64,000 nucleotides of DNA from positions 1 to 64,000 of the forward strand of contig JBGSOG010000009.1 in NCBI GenBank assembly GCA_041739225.1. The letters run 5' to 3'. Origin of the DNA: BOKV01 sp041739225 (GTDB taxonomy: Bacteria > Pseudomonadota > Alphaproteobacteria > Rhizobiales > Rhizobiaceae). A program made the position numbers and the translations under genes. Positions within the stretch are counted from its first letter, which is position 1. The number at the start of each line of letters is the position of its first letter. Below, in pieces: positions 15,931-24,924 of this stretch. The notes beneath the pieces were generated by a model. It saw only the letters and a list, made by a program, of their open reading frames with translations. It had not been told where the DNA came from and ran no database searches.

Positions 15931-16142
15931 TTGGCATCGCCTCCATCGGGTTTGTCTTTGGGCGGACGCGAGAGGAAAAGGCCGTTCAACGCGATACCGC
16001 CGGCTGCCAGAAATATGGCGCCCCAGATGTGGTTGCCGGAAACAAATTCAAACAGGCCCCAGCCGCTGGCCGAGCCAACCACCAGCAAGCGTACCCAGAG
16101 CGGGTCATAAAACGGGTTTTTGAAGTCGAAAAATTTGTCCAT
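15927..16142 (-). CDS. Small two-helix membrane protein in the iol operon
   Basis: Unrecognised protein of 71 residues from the ATG at 16142 (MDKFFDFKNPFYDPLW). It has two probable transmembrane helices (about 17-36 and 38-56, including GLFEFVSGNHIWGAIFLAAGGIALNG) and a charged C-terminal tail (SRPPKDKPDGGDAK). It lies between iolE and iolB, with its stop overlapping the iolB start by 4 bp and its start 10 bp after the iolE stop, so it is translated with the operon. Size and composition suggest a membrane anchor or accessory component, and no enzyme role is visible. A nine-residue longer form from 16169 is possible but would overlap iolE. Confidence 0.75.
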   Translation of the reverse strand: MDKFFDFKNPFYDPLWVRLLVVGSASGWGLFEFVSGNHIWGAIFLAAGGIALNGLFLSRPPKDKPDGGDAK

Positions 16143-16152
16143 GCAGGTATCC

Positions 16153-17055
16153 TCACGCCGACCGGTCAAGCCCGGCAGTTATTGCGAAGGCTTTGAGCGC
16201 CTTGAGTCCCATTGACTGGTATTTGAATGGTTCACGCACCAGTGGGTCCTGTTCTGCTTCAATCACCAGCCACCCTTTGTATCCGTTTTCTGCGGCAATT
16301 TTCAGCACCGGCTCAAAATCGACGATTCCCTCCGGATCGCCGGGAACTGTGAATACCCCGCGGCGCACACCCTCGAGAAAACTCAGCCGCTCTTCGCGAA
16401 CCTGCTTCGCGATTTGCGGTCGCACATTTTTGGCATGGATGTGGCGAACGCGGTGCATGTAGCTTCTGGCCAGTTCCGCCGGGTCGCTGCCGCCAAACCA
16501 TGCATGACCGGTGTCAAGCAGCAGTTTTGTTGCAGGGCCGGTGTTGTCCATCAAAGCGCCAATCTCTTCGCGGTTTTCGACGATGGTCCCCATGTGGTGG
16601 TGGTAGACCAGATCGATCCCTTGTTCGGCGGTGAACAGGGCTATGGCTTCAATGTCGGCGCCAAATTTTTCCCAGCGGTCAGTAGCCAGTACCGGCTTGT
16701 CAACCAATGCAGCCCTGTCGTCGCCGTGAATGGCGTTGGTGGTTTCACACACGATGCAGACCTTGCAGTCGTTGGCCTTCAGCATGTCGAGATGTGGCTG
16801 GATTGCTGCCTTCTCTGCAGCAACGTCATGCACCAGCAAATTGGTTGAATGCCACCCGGAAACAAAGACCAGGCCGTGGGAGGCGAGCAACGCTTTCAGC
16901 TCAGCGCCATTGCCCGGCATTCGGTGGCCTTTTTCGATGCCGTCGAAACCGATTTGTGCTGCCTCCGACAAGCATTGCCCAAGGCTGATATGCGCACCGA
17001 TTGAACGGTCGTCGTCATTGGTCCAGGCGATAGGGTTGGTGCCGTAGCGGATCAT
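16153..17055 (-). CDS. iolE: Inosose dehydratase
   Basis: TIM-barrel enzyme of the xylose-isomerase-like fold that dehydrates 2-keto-myo-inositol (scyllo-inosose) to 3D-(3,5/4)-trihydroxycyclohexane-1,2-dione, 300 residues. Family segments include the N-terminal YGTNPIAWTNDDD, GFDGIEKGHRMP, LVYHHHMGTIVE with metal ligands, LLLDTGHAWFGG, VRHIHAKNVR and GWLVIEAEQDP. The gene sits between iolD (27 bp upstream) and the small membrane-protein gene, consistent with the order iolG-C-D-E-orf-B. Confidence 0.95.
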   Translation of the reverse strand: MIRYGTNPIAWTNDDDRSIGAHISLGQCLSEAAQIGFDGIEKGHRMPGNGAELKALLASHGLVFVSGWHSTNLLVHDVAAEKAAIQPHLDMLKANDCKVCIVCETTNAIHGDDRAALVDKPVLATDRWEKFGADIEAIALFTAEQGIDLVYHHHMGTIVENREEIGALMDNTGPATKLLLDTGHAWFGGSDPAELARSYMHRVRHIHAKNVRPQIAKQVREERLSFLEGVRRGVFTVPGDPEGIVDFEPVLKIAAENGYKGWLVIEAEQDPLVREPFKYQSMGLKALKAFAITAGLDRSA

Positions 17056-17082
17056 GAATGGGGCTTCCAGGCTTGCGAGCTA

Positions 17083-18915
17083 TCAGTTGATCGGGATGCG
17101 CAAATTGCGCATTTCGTCGTATTTCTTGCGTGCCTTGCGAACAGCCGGGCGAACCGAAACTTCCGGCACAGCGACTTCCCACCAGGTTCCGCCCGCCTCT
17201 GTCGATGGGTAGGGGTCGGTGTCGATGACAATTGCCTGCACGCCTTGCGCCTTGCGGGCGGCAGCCAGTGCCTTTTCCAGTTGTGCGATGCTGGCTACCT
17301 TGACTGCATTGGCGCCCATGCTGGCGGCGTGTGCCGCGAAGTCGATGTTTGACGGGTTCGTGTGACGGGCGTGGGCAAGCAGATTGTTGAACTCAGCCCC
17401 GCCGGTTGCCATTTGCAGCCTGTTGATGCAGCCAAATCCCCGGTTGTCGGTGATGACGATTGTCAGCTTGATGCCCAGCATTGCAGCGGTTGCCAGTTCA
17501 GAATTCATCATCATGTACGAGCCGTCGCCCAGCATCACAACAACGTCGCGATCGGGCTCGGCCATCTTGATGCCAAGGCCGCCGGCGATCTCATAACCCA
17601 TGGTCGAGAAACCGTATTCCATGTGGTAGGACATCGGCTTCCCGGCCTTCCACAATTTGTGCAATTCGCCCGGCATTGTTCCAGCAGCGCTCATGACAAC
17701 GGTGTCTTCACCGGCAGAACGCTGCACCGCGCCGATCACCTGCATGTCGGTTGGCAGGGCGTTGCCACTGGATGGAGCTTGCGTCAGTGGATCGACAGAA
17801 GCAAACCACTTTTCCTTCAGTCCCTTTGGCGGTTTTTTCGCCTTGAATGAGCCCAGGGCTTGTGAAACCAAGGTCAGGGAAATTCCGGCATCGCCGCACA
17901 GCGGTTCGGCGCCGTGCTTCATCGCATCATAGGCTTGCACATTGATGGATACGAGCTTTCGGCCATCATGCTTGAACAGCGACCATGAGCCAGTGGTGAA
18001 ATCCTGAAATCGCGTGCCGACACCAATGACCAGATCGGCTTTCTCGCAAAGGGTATTGCCCGAAGTGGAACCGGTAACGCCAACCGGGCCAAAGTTCCAT
18101 TCGTGGTCCCATGGCAAACAGGACTTTCCGGCCTGCGTTTCAACAACTGGTATGCCGTGACTGTTGGCAAAGTGGGCGAGATTGTCCTCGGCATCGGAAT
18201 AGTGGACGCCACCGCCCGCGATGATGACTGGGCGCTTGGCCTCCCGTATCATTTGTGACACGCGCAATACTTCCGCCATGTCCGGGTTGGGACGGCGGAT
18301 ACGCCACACCTTTGGCTCGAAGAAGGCAAGTGGCCAGTCGAATGCCTCGGACTGAACATCCTGACAAAAGGCCAGTGTCACTGGTCCGCATTCTGCGGGG
18401 TCTGTCATGGTGCGAAAGGCGCGGGGCAGGGCAGTGAGCAATTGTTCAGGCCGCATGATGCGATCGAAATAGCGGCTGACGGGGCGAAAGCAGTCATTGA
18501 CAGTCACGGTGCCGTCGCCAAAATTTTCAAGCTGTTGCAATACCGGATCCGGTCCGCGATGGGCAAACACATCGCCGGGAACCAGCAAGAGTGGCAGGCG
18601 GTTGACATGGGCCAGGGCTGCCGCAGTGACCATGTTGATTGCGCCAGGACCAATTGACGTTGTCACCATCATGGCGCGGGAGCGCTTCAACTGCTTTGCA
18701 TATGCGATGGCCACATGTGCCATCGACTGCTCGTTGTGGCCCCTGTAGGTCGGAAAGCTGTCGCCTGCGCCATGCAGGGCTTCGCCCATTCCCACGACAT
18801 TGCCATGGCCGAAAATGGCCCAACAGCCCGCAAGATAGGGAACGCCGTTTTCGTTCAATTGCGCTGCGCAATAACGCACCATTGCCTGTGATGCGGTAAG
18901 TCGAATTGTGCTCAT
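17083..18915 (-). CDS. iolD: 3D-(3,5/4)-trihydroxycyclohexane-1,2-dione hydrolase
   Basis: Thiamine-diphosphate enzyme that opens the ring of trihydroxycyclohexane-1,2-dione to 5-deoxy-D-glucuronate, 610 residues. The N-terminal pyrimidine-binding domain (about 30-200) contains GHGNVVGMGEAL and MVTTSIGPGAINMVT. A central domain follows. The C-terminal diphosphate-binding domain has the GDG-x(24-27)-N motif starting GDGSYMMMNSELATAAM and ending at ITDNRGFG. The start overlaps the iolC stop (ATGA), so IolC and IolD are translationally coupled. Confidence 0.95.
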   Translation of the reverse strand: MSTIRLTASQAMVRYCAAQLNENGVPYLAGCWAIFGHGNVVGMGEALHGAGDSFPTYRGHNEQSMAHVAIAYAKQLKRSRAMMVTTSIGPGAINMVTAAALAHVNRLPLLLVPGDVFAHRGPDPVLQQLENFGDGTVTVNDCFRPVSRYFDRIMRPEQLLTALPRAFRTMTDPAECGPVTLAFCQDVQSEAFDWPLAFFEPKVWRIRRPNPDMAEVLRVSQMIREAKRPVIIAGGGVHYSDAEDNLAHFANSHGIPVVETQAGKSCLPWDHEWNFGPVGVTGSTSGNTLCEKADLVIGVGTRFQDFTTGSWSLFKHDGRKLVSINVQAYDAMKHGAEPLCGDAGISLTLVSQALGSFKAKKPPKGLKEKWFASVDPLTQAPSSGNALPTDMQVIGAVQRSAGEDTVVMSAAGTMPGELHKLWKAGKPMSYHMEYGFSTMGYEIAGGLGIKMAEPDRDVVVMLGDGSYMMMNSELATAAMLGIKLTIVITDNRGFGCINRLQMATGGAEFNNLLAHARHTNPSNIDFAAHAASMGANAVKVASIAQLEKALAAARKAQGVQAIVIDTDPYPSTEAGGTWWEVAVPEVSVRPAVRKARKKYDEMRNLRIPIN

Positions 18916-20846
18916 GATCTCGCTCCTGCCCCCAAGCGGGCCTCATCCCAAATTGTGCAAAGCTGCCGGTAAATTGCAGCCATGGTGGCGACGGCCTCGC
19001 TGTCCGAAGTTTCACCGGAAAACCAGCGTTGCGCAACTTCGCCGAAAATCGTGCGCCCAACGGCAAATCCCTTCACCAAATCATGGCGGGCGGCGAGCGC
19101 AAAACTGTGGGCAAGTTCTTCCATCGGCGCGTCAAGACCCAGCACGACGATGCCGCGTGCATGCGGATCGCGCTGGCCAATGGTTTCGCAGGCATTGGTC
19201 CAGGCTTGGGCTGTTTTCATCGGTTCAAGTTTCCACCAGTCGGGGAATATCCCGATATCGTAGAAGCGTCCGATCAGTGCTGCACTGGTATTGTCGTCAA
19301 CCGGCCCGATTTTTGACGGGATGATTTCCAGCAGGAATTCCAGCCGGTTGCGCCGGGCAGCAGCAAACAGGCGCTTGATCGTTGCTTCCTGCGTGTCGCG
19401 CATCGCTTCATCATCATCCGGGTGGTAGAAGCACAGGACCTTGACCACATGCGCGAGCGGCCATTCGCCAAGCCCGCCAAAATCCGGTCCGATTTCCGGT
19501 TCCAGTTCCAGGGGCCGGGTTGCAGGCAGTTCCACCGGCCTGCCGATCCAAAGTCCTGATCCCGCCGCTGCGTGCAAAGCTTCGCGGCCCAGCCGGTCGT
19601 CGCAAAGAATTCCATGGCCAGGCTTGCCGTCTGCAACTTTCATTGCTGCCTGCAAACAAAGCTGTTTGAACACGCCGATTTTGGCAAGCGGGGCGCCTGC
19701 AGCACTTGCCATCGCTTCCAGCTGGATACGATGGTCGAATGCAAAGGCCTTCAGTTGCGGCCATTCACCGATCCGGTTGGTGGACCAATGCACCTGCTCC
19801 AGTTCGCCATCCTTGCGCAGGGCGGGATTTATCACGCCGCGGCGGAGGAAAAATTCGAGTTCCTCCCACGACGGATAAGCCGGGGTGCAGCCGTGGCGCG
19901 ACACAGCAAATGCTCCGCAAGCATTGGCGTATTTGAGTGTGGTTGGCCAGCCTTCGCCGCGCAGCCAGCCGCGAAAAAGCCCGCTCATGAAGCCGTCTCC
20001 GGCACCCAGCACATTGAACACTTCAATTGGAAAGCCCGGCCCGCTCGTGCCTTGATCCAGTGATGAGGGAATTTCCCCTTCAAATGCTGCTGCGCCCATC
20101 GGCCCGCGCTTGCAAACCAGCACGGCGTTGCTAACCTTTCGCACGGCCTGCAATGCCTTGATCGTGTCGGTACTTCCACCGGCAATGTGGAACTCTTCTT
20201 CGGTGCCTACAATGAGATCGAACATGTGCAAGGTGGATTGCAACTTGGCCGTCACCTGCTGCGATTCGATGAAGCGGCTTTCGCCGTCGCCATGGCCGGC
20301 AAGGCCCCACAGGTTGGGTCGGTAGTCGATGTCCAGTGCGGTCAGCGAACCGTTTTCCCGCGCAAGATTCAACGCCTTCAGCACCGCGTTCTCGGTGTGC
20401 GGATGTGACAAGTGGGTTCCGGTGGCGCAAATACAGGCGGCTTGCGCGATGAACGCAGGGTCGATGTCGTCTTCGCACAGTGCCATGTCGGCGCAATTTT
20501 CCCGATAGAAAATCAACGGAAATTGGCGACTGTCGCGGATGCCCAACAATACCAGCGCTGTCAGCCGTTCCGGGTCGGTCTTGACGCCGCGAACGTCCAC
20601 ACCTTCAGCGGCGAGTTGCTCGCGGATGAAGCGGCCCATGTGCTCGTCGCCGACGCGGGTGATCAGTGCCGATTTCAGGCCGAGCCGGGCACTGCCTGCG
20701 GCAATATTGGTGGGGGAGCCGCCAATGTATTTGGCGAACGATGCCATGTCCTCAAGCCGCCCGCCGATCTGCTCACCATACAGATCAACCGATGAACGGC
20801 CGATGGTGATGAGATCGAGTGGGCGGCCTGTGGGCATTGACGGCAT
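18912..20846 (-). CDS. iolC: 5-dehydro-2-deoxygluconokinase fused to DUF2090 aldolase-like domain
   Basis: Bifunctional-looking protein of 644 residues. Residues about 1-330 are a PfkB-type sugar kinase (DLITIGRSSVDLYGEQIGG near the start, GGSPTNIAAGSARLG, and the anion-hole motif NVLGAGDGFMSGLFRGW) that phosphorylates 2-deoxy-5-keto-gluconate. Residues about 335-644 are a DUF2090 domain with an aldolase-like barrel (ILCDDRLGREAL, KVLCFYHPDDD, GRFYDIGIFPDWWKLEP). It probably replaces the separate IolJ aldolase that gives malonate semialdehyde and dihydroxyacetone phosphate. The fusion is common in proteobacteria. A 20-bp gap separates it from iolG upstream. Confidence 0.93.
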   Translation of the reverse strand: MPSMPTGRPLDLITIGRSSVDLYGEQIGGRLEDMASFAKYIGGSPTNIAAGSARLGLKSALITRVGDEHMGRFIREQLAAEGVDVRGVKTDPERLTALVLLGIRDSRQFPLIFYRENCADMALCEDDIDPAFIAQAACICATGTHLSHPHTENAVLKALNLARENGSLTALDIDYRPNLWGLAGHGDGESRFIESQQVTAKLQSTLHMFDLIVGTEEEFHIAGGSTDTIKALQAVRKVSNAVLVCKRGPMGAAAFEGEIPSSLDQGTSGPGFPIEVFNVLGAGDGFMSGLFRGWLRGEGWPTTLKYANACGAFAVSRHGCTPAYPSWEELEFFLRRGVINPALRKDGELEQVHWSTNRIGEWPQLKAFAFDHRIQLEAMASAAGAPLAKIGVFKQLCLQAAMKVADGKPGHGILCDDRLGREALHAAAGSGLWIGRPVELPATRPLELEPEIGPDFGGLGEWPLAHVVKVLCFYHPDDDEAMRDTQEATIKRLFAAARRNRLEFLLEIIPSKIGPVDDNTSAALIGRFYDIGIFPDWWKLEPMKTAQAWTNACETIGQRDPHARGIVVLGLDAPMEELAHSFALAARHDLVKGFAVGRTIFGEVAQRWFSGETSDSEAVATMAAIYRQLCTIWDEARLGAGARS

Positions 20847-20866
20847 TGAACTCGTTCCGCGGTTGT

Positions 20867-21862
20867 TCAGATTGAAACGCTGACGGCGCGTTTCTTCTCG
20901 ATCGATTGCAATGCGGCTTCAGCCAAAATCAATGCGGCAAGGCCGTCTTGTCCACTTGGCGAAGGTGCCGCACCCTTCATGATGACGTCGATAAAAGCAG
21001 TGATTTCGGCGGCATATGCATCGACATAGCGGGTCATGAAAAAATCGTGCAAGGGCGGACGGGTGTAACCTGCTGCCGTTGCGATTTCGATTGAAACCGG
21101 GCGCTGGTTTTCAGCCGCCACCGCCCCCTTCGAGCCATGCACTTCAATGCGCTGGTCATAGCCATAAACCGCGCGGCGTGAATTGGAGATTGAGCAATGC
21201 TTGCCTGATGCAGTGGTGAGGATAACAGAGGCACTGTCATAATCGCCGAGCTTGCCGATTTCCTTGTCCACCAGCACGGAGGCGGTGGCAAAAACGCTCA
21301 CGGGTTCCTCGCCCAGCAGGAAACGCGCCATATCGAAATCATGGATGGTCATGTCACGGAATATCCCGCCAGACGATTTGATGTAGGCTGGCGGTGGTGC
21401 GCCGGGATCGCGCGAAACGATTTGCACCATTTCGACGGTGCCGATGGCGCCGTCGATGATTGCTTTCTTGACGGCAACGAAATGCGGGTCAAAGCGGCGG
21501 TTGAAGCCCAGCATCAGCTTGGCTTTGGTCTTTTCAACGACCGCAAGGCAGGACTTGACGCGCTTCAAGGAAAGGTCGATCGGCTTCTCGCAAAAGATGG
21601 CCTTGCCAGCTTTGGCGAAGCGTTCGATCAGATCGGCATGGGTATCGGTCGGAGTGCAGATTACCACTGCATCGATGTCTGACGATTTTTCAATCGCGTC
21701 GATGGTGCGGATTTCACATCCATATTTGCCGGCTATTTCCTTGGCCGCAGCGGGAATGGCGTCAGCAACGGCGACCAGTTTTGCGTCGGAATTTGAAGTG
21801 ACTGCCTTGGCGTGGACTTTTCCAATCCGCCCGGCACCTAGCAAAGCAAATCTGACGGTCAT
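20867..21862 (-). CDS. iolG: Inositol 2-dehydrogenase
   Basis: NAD-dependent Gfo/Idh/MocA-family dehydrogenase that oxidises myo-inositol to 2-keto-myo-inositol, 331 residues. It has the Rossmann motif ALLGAGRIGKVHAK near the N-terminus, the family EKP catalytic lysine segment (AIFCEKPIDLSL) and DMTIHDFDMARFLLGEEP with the conserved His. The ATG at 21862 follows an AGGAAAG ribosome site; an upstream in-frame start at 21913 is rejected. It leads the iol genes. The 127 bp up to the xylD-like stop at 21990 probably hold a promoter, but I see no clear operator there. Confidence 0.93.
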   Translation of the reverse strand: MTVRFALLGAGRIGKVHAKAVTSNSDAKLVAVADAIPAAAKEIAGKYGCEIRTIDAIEKSSDIDAVVICTPTDTHADLIERFAKAGKAIFCEKPIDLSLKRVKSCLAVVEKTKAKLMLGFNRRFDPHFVAVKKAIIDGAIGTVEMVQIVSRDPGAPPPAYIKSSGGIFRDMTIHDFDMARFLLGEEPVSVFATASVLVDKEIGKLGDYDSASVILTTASGKHCSISNSRRAVYGYDQRIEVHGSKGAVAAENQRPVSIEIATAAGYTRPPLHDFFMTRYVDAYAAEITAFIDVIMKGAAPSPSGQDGLAALILAEAALQSIEKKRAVSVSI

Positions 21863-21989
21863 GGCTTGTCTTTCCTTTTGTCTTCTGCGTCGCTGAAAAG
21901 CAGCGAAACACAATTGTTCAATGGTTTGAAGCGGACTAAACCACGATTTCTGCCTTGGCTAGACCCGATACGACCGAAATTGGCGCTGT

Positions 21990-23777
21990 TCAATGATTGT
22001 CCCGCGGTAGGCCTTTCGTGAGCGCTATGTCGCGGTATTTGACAGCCGGCTTGAGAACCATGCCATGGGCCAGGTCACCAACAATCCCGCGCTGGATTTC
22101 CTGCCATGGGGTCTGGTGGGCCGGGAAGGCGTAGCCGCCATTGGTGGCCAGCGCATCGCGGCGCGATTGAAGCTCGGGACCGCTGAGCAGCACGTTCACA
22201 GTCGCCTTTGCAAGATCGACGCGCACCCGGTCGCCGTTTTGCAAGAGGGCAAGTCCGCCCCCGGTTGCAGCTTCCGGCGACGCGTTGAGAATGGAGGGGG
22301 AGCCGGAAGTGCCCGATTGCCTGCCGTCGCCGATGCAGGGCAACGCAGTGATGCCGCGTTTGATGAGATAATCCGGCGGCTGCATGTTGACGACTTCAGC
22401 GCCGCCAGGATAACCGACCGGACCCGCACCGCGCATGAACAAAATGGTGTTTTCATCGATTCCAAGCGCTGGATCGTCTATGCGTGCGTGGTAATCTTCA
22501 GGCCCGTCAAACACCATTGCGCGGCCTTCAAAGGCATCAGGATCGGCTGGATTGGACAGATAGCGCTCGCGAAATTCGGGCGAGATCACGCTGGTTTTCA
22601 TGATCGCGCTGTCGAACAGATTGCCTCTCAAATTGATGAAGCCGGCTGCCGGTTTCATCGGGTTTGAAACCGGCCGGATAACATCATGGTTCAGGTTCTC
22701 GGCACCTTGGCAATTCTCGCCCATGCTGCGGCCATTGGCTGTAATGGCACCTGGATGCGGCAACAAGCCGGCACGCATGAGCTCGGCCACCACAGCGGGC
22801 ACTCCACCGGCCCGGTGATAGTCTTCGCCCAGATATTCACCGGCTGGCTGCAGATTGACCAGGAGAGGCACCTTGTGGCCAATGGCCTGCCAATCATCAT
22901 TGTCGAGGGCAATGCCCAGATGGCTGGCAATGGCATTCAAATGGATCGGTGCATTGGTCGAGCCGCCGATTGCCGAATTGACGACGATGGCGTTTTCAAA
23001 GGCTTGCCTCGTCATGATGCGCGAGGGAACAAGGTCCTCGTGCACCATGGCAACGATGCGCTGGCCGGTTTCATAAGAAATCTGGCCACGCTCTCGGTAG
23101 GGGGCCGGTATCGCGGCCGAGCCCGGCAATTGCATTCCAAGGGCTTCCGCCAGCGAATTCATTGTCGTGGCGGTGCCCATGGTGTTGCAATAGCCGACCG
23201 ATGGTGCGGATGAGGCAACAATGTCCATGAAACCGTCATAGTCGATTTCGCCAGCGGCCAGCTTTTGTCGCGACTTCCAGATGATGGTGCCGGAACCGGT
23301 GCGTTCGCCGCGATGCCATCCGTTGAGCATCGGCCCCACGGACAAAGCAATGGCTGGTATGTTGACCGTGGCGGCTGCCATCAGAAGCGCAGGCGTGGTT
23401 TTGTCACAGCCGATGGTCAGCACCACGCCATCAAGCGGGTAGCCGTACAACACTTCGACAAGACCGAGATAGGCAAGGTTGCGGTCGAGCGCGGCGGTCG
23501 GGCGCTTGCCGGTTTCCTGTATCGGGTGAACGGGGAATTCAAGCGGCACACCGCCGGCAGCGATGATGCCGTCCCTTACCCGCTTCGCCAGTTCGATATG
23601 ATGGCGGTTGCAGGGCGACAAATCGGACCCGGTCTGGGCAATGCCGATGATGGGCTTTCCCGATTGCAGTTCTTCGCGCGTCAGTCCGTAATTGAGGTAA
23701 CGCTCAAGATAGAGCGCGGTCATGCCGGGATTTTCCGGATTGTTGAACCAGGCGCGCGAGCGGAGTTGTTTTTTCAT
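21990..23777 (-). CDS. xylD: Sugar-acid dehydratase, XylD-like (IlvD/Edd family)
   Basis: Iron-sulfur dehydratase of 595 residues from the ATG at 23777. Its sequence follows Caulobacter D-xylonate dehydratase closely, from RSRAWFNNP-x-x-x-x-MTALYLERYLNYG through SDLSPCNRHH, TIGCDKTTPALLMA, SAPSVGYCNTMGTA, DGRQSGTSGSPSILNASPE to the C-terminal PRDNH. The three cysteines in CNRHH, GCDKTT and YCNTMGT are the expected cluster ligands. Family members accept xylonate, galactonate, fuconate or arabinonate. Because dgoK and dgoA lie in the neighbouring divergent operon, galactonate is a strong alternative substrate. Encoded downstream of a sugar ABC ATPase on the same strand. Confidence 0.85.
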   Translation of the reverse strand: MKKQLRSRAWFNNPENPGMTALYLERYLNYGLTREELQSGKPIIGIAQTGSDLSPCNRHHIELAKRVRDGIIAAGGVPLEFPVHPIQETGKRPTAALDRNLAYLGLVEVLYGYPLDGVVLTIGCDKTTPALLMAAATVNIPAIALSVGPMLNGWHRGERTGSGTIIWKSRQKLAAGEIDYDGFMDIVASSAPSVGYCNTMGTATTMNSLAEALGMQLPGSAAIPAPYRERGQISYETGQRIVAMVHEDLVPSRIMTRQAFENAIVVNSAIGGSTNAPIHLNAIASHLGIALDNDDWQAIGHKVPLLVNLQPAGEYLGEDYHRAGGVPAVVAELMRAGLLPHPGAITANGRSMGENCQGAENLNHDVIRPVSNPMKPAAGFINLRGNLFDSAIMKTSVISPEFRERYLSNPADPDAFEGRAMVFDGPEDYHARIDDPALGIDENTILFMRGAGPVGYPGGAEVVNMQPPDYLIKRGITALPCIGDGRQSGTSGSPSILNASPEAATGGGLALLQNGDRVRVDLAKATVNVLLSGPELQSRRDALATNGGYAFPAHQTPWQEIQRGIVGDLAHGMVLKPAVKYRDIALTKGLPRDNH

Positions 23778-23817
23778 GGGTGCAGCTTTCGGGAATCCTG
23801 GATTGGGTTTTGAAATT

Positions 23818-24903
23818 TCAACGTATCCGCATGCCGGACTGTGCATTGAAGATGAAGGCCTGTTTCGGGTCAAAGCCGGTTTTCAGCGGCGCGCCCTCCC
23901 TGACCGAGCGGTCACCCTTGATCTCGATGGTCAGGGGCGGATTTCCATTGGCTTTGGAATAGGCGAATGAAGTACCACCAAGGTTTTCGACAACCTCTAT
24001 TTCCACTTCCATTCGGGTCGATCCGGCAGAAGAAAAGTGCTCAGGCCGGATCCCGATGATGATTTCATCTCCAAGGTCTGGCTGCTGCCCGGAAACAGTG
24101 AATTCCGCTGCCGCATTGCTATGGCCGTTCAGTGAAACGGTGGCTTTGCCCTGTTGCAGTTTTTCCACTTTGCCACGAATGAAATTCATGCGTGGAGAGC
24201 CAATGAAGCCCGCGACAAAAATATTGTCCGGGTTGTCATAGAGTTCGATAGGCGAGCCGACCTGCTCAATAATTCCGCTCTTCAGCACAACAATCTTGTC
24301 GGCCAATGTCATGGCTTCAACCTGGTCATGCGTGACATAAATCATGGTGGCGCCAAGTTCCTTGTGCAGCTTGGCGATTTCCAGCCGCATCTCTACGCGC
24401 AATTCAGCGTCGAGGTTCGACAACGGCTCATCGAACAGGAAAACCTTTGGTTCGCGTACAATGGCGCGCCCGATGGCGACGCGCTGTCGTTGACCGCCAG
24501 ATAGCTGCTTGGGCCTGCGGTCCATCAAGCTTTCAAGGTGCAAAATGGCAGCCGCGCGGTTCACCCGCCTGTTGATCTCGCTGGCAGGAACTTTGTTCAT
24601 TCGCAGGCCAAAACCCATGTTTTCGCGGACGGTCATGTGCGGATAAAGCGCATAGGACTGAAAAACCATGGCGATGCCACGTTCGCTTGCCTCGACATCC
24701 GTGACGTCATCGCCGGCGATTTCAATGTGGCCGCCGGTGGTTTCTTCCAGGCCTGCGACCAGGCGCAGCAGTGTGGATTTTCCGCATCCCGATGGGCCAA
24801 CGAAAACAACGAACTCGCCGTTCTCGACCTTGAGATCGACCCCATGAATGACGTGAACGTCGCCGAATGACTTTCGAACTTTCTTCAATTGCAGTCCCGA
24901 CAT
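23818..24903 (-). CDS. Sugar ABC transporter ATP-binding protein (UgpC/MsmK-like)
   Basis: Cytoplasmic ATPase of a CUT1-type carbohydrate importer, 361 residues. The nucleotide-binding domain has Walker A GPSGCGKST (about 37-45), the Q-loop segment MVFQSYALYPHMTV, signature LSGGQRQRVAIGRA, Walker B VFLFDEPLSNLD and the H-loop TMIYVTHDQVEA. The C-terminal OB-like TOBE domain (about 240-361) contains IGIRPEHF. It probably energises the permeases at 27230-29002, which lie on the opposite strand beyond the IclR gene. The binding protein and permeases there lack an ATPase of their own, so the transporter is split across the divergent promoter. Confidence 0.92.
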   Translation of the reverse strand: MSGLQLKKVRKSFGDVHVIHGVDLKVENGEFVVFVGPSGCGKSTLLRLVAGLEETTGGHIEIAGDDVTDVEASERGIAMVFQSYALYPHMTVRENMGFGLRMNKVPASEINRRVNRAAAILHLESLMDRRPKQLSGGQRQRVAIGRAIVREPKVFLFDEPLSNLDAELRVEMRLEIAKLHKELGATMIYVTHDQVEAMTLADKIVVLKSGIIEQVGSPIELYDNPDNIFVAGFIGSPRMNFIRGKVEKLQQGKATVSLNGHSNAAAEFTVSGQQPDLGDEIIIGIRPEHFSSAGSTRMEVEIEVVENLGGTSFAYSKANGNPPLTIEIKGDRSVREGAPLKTGFDPKQAFIFNAQSGMRIR

Positions 24904-24924
24904 TTTATCCTCCCAGAAATGCGG

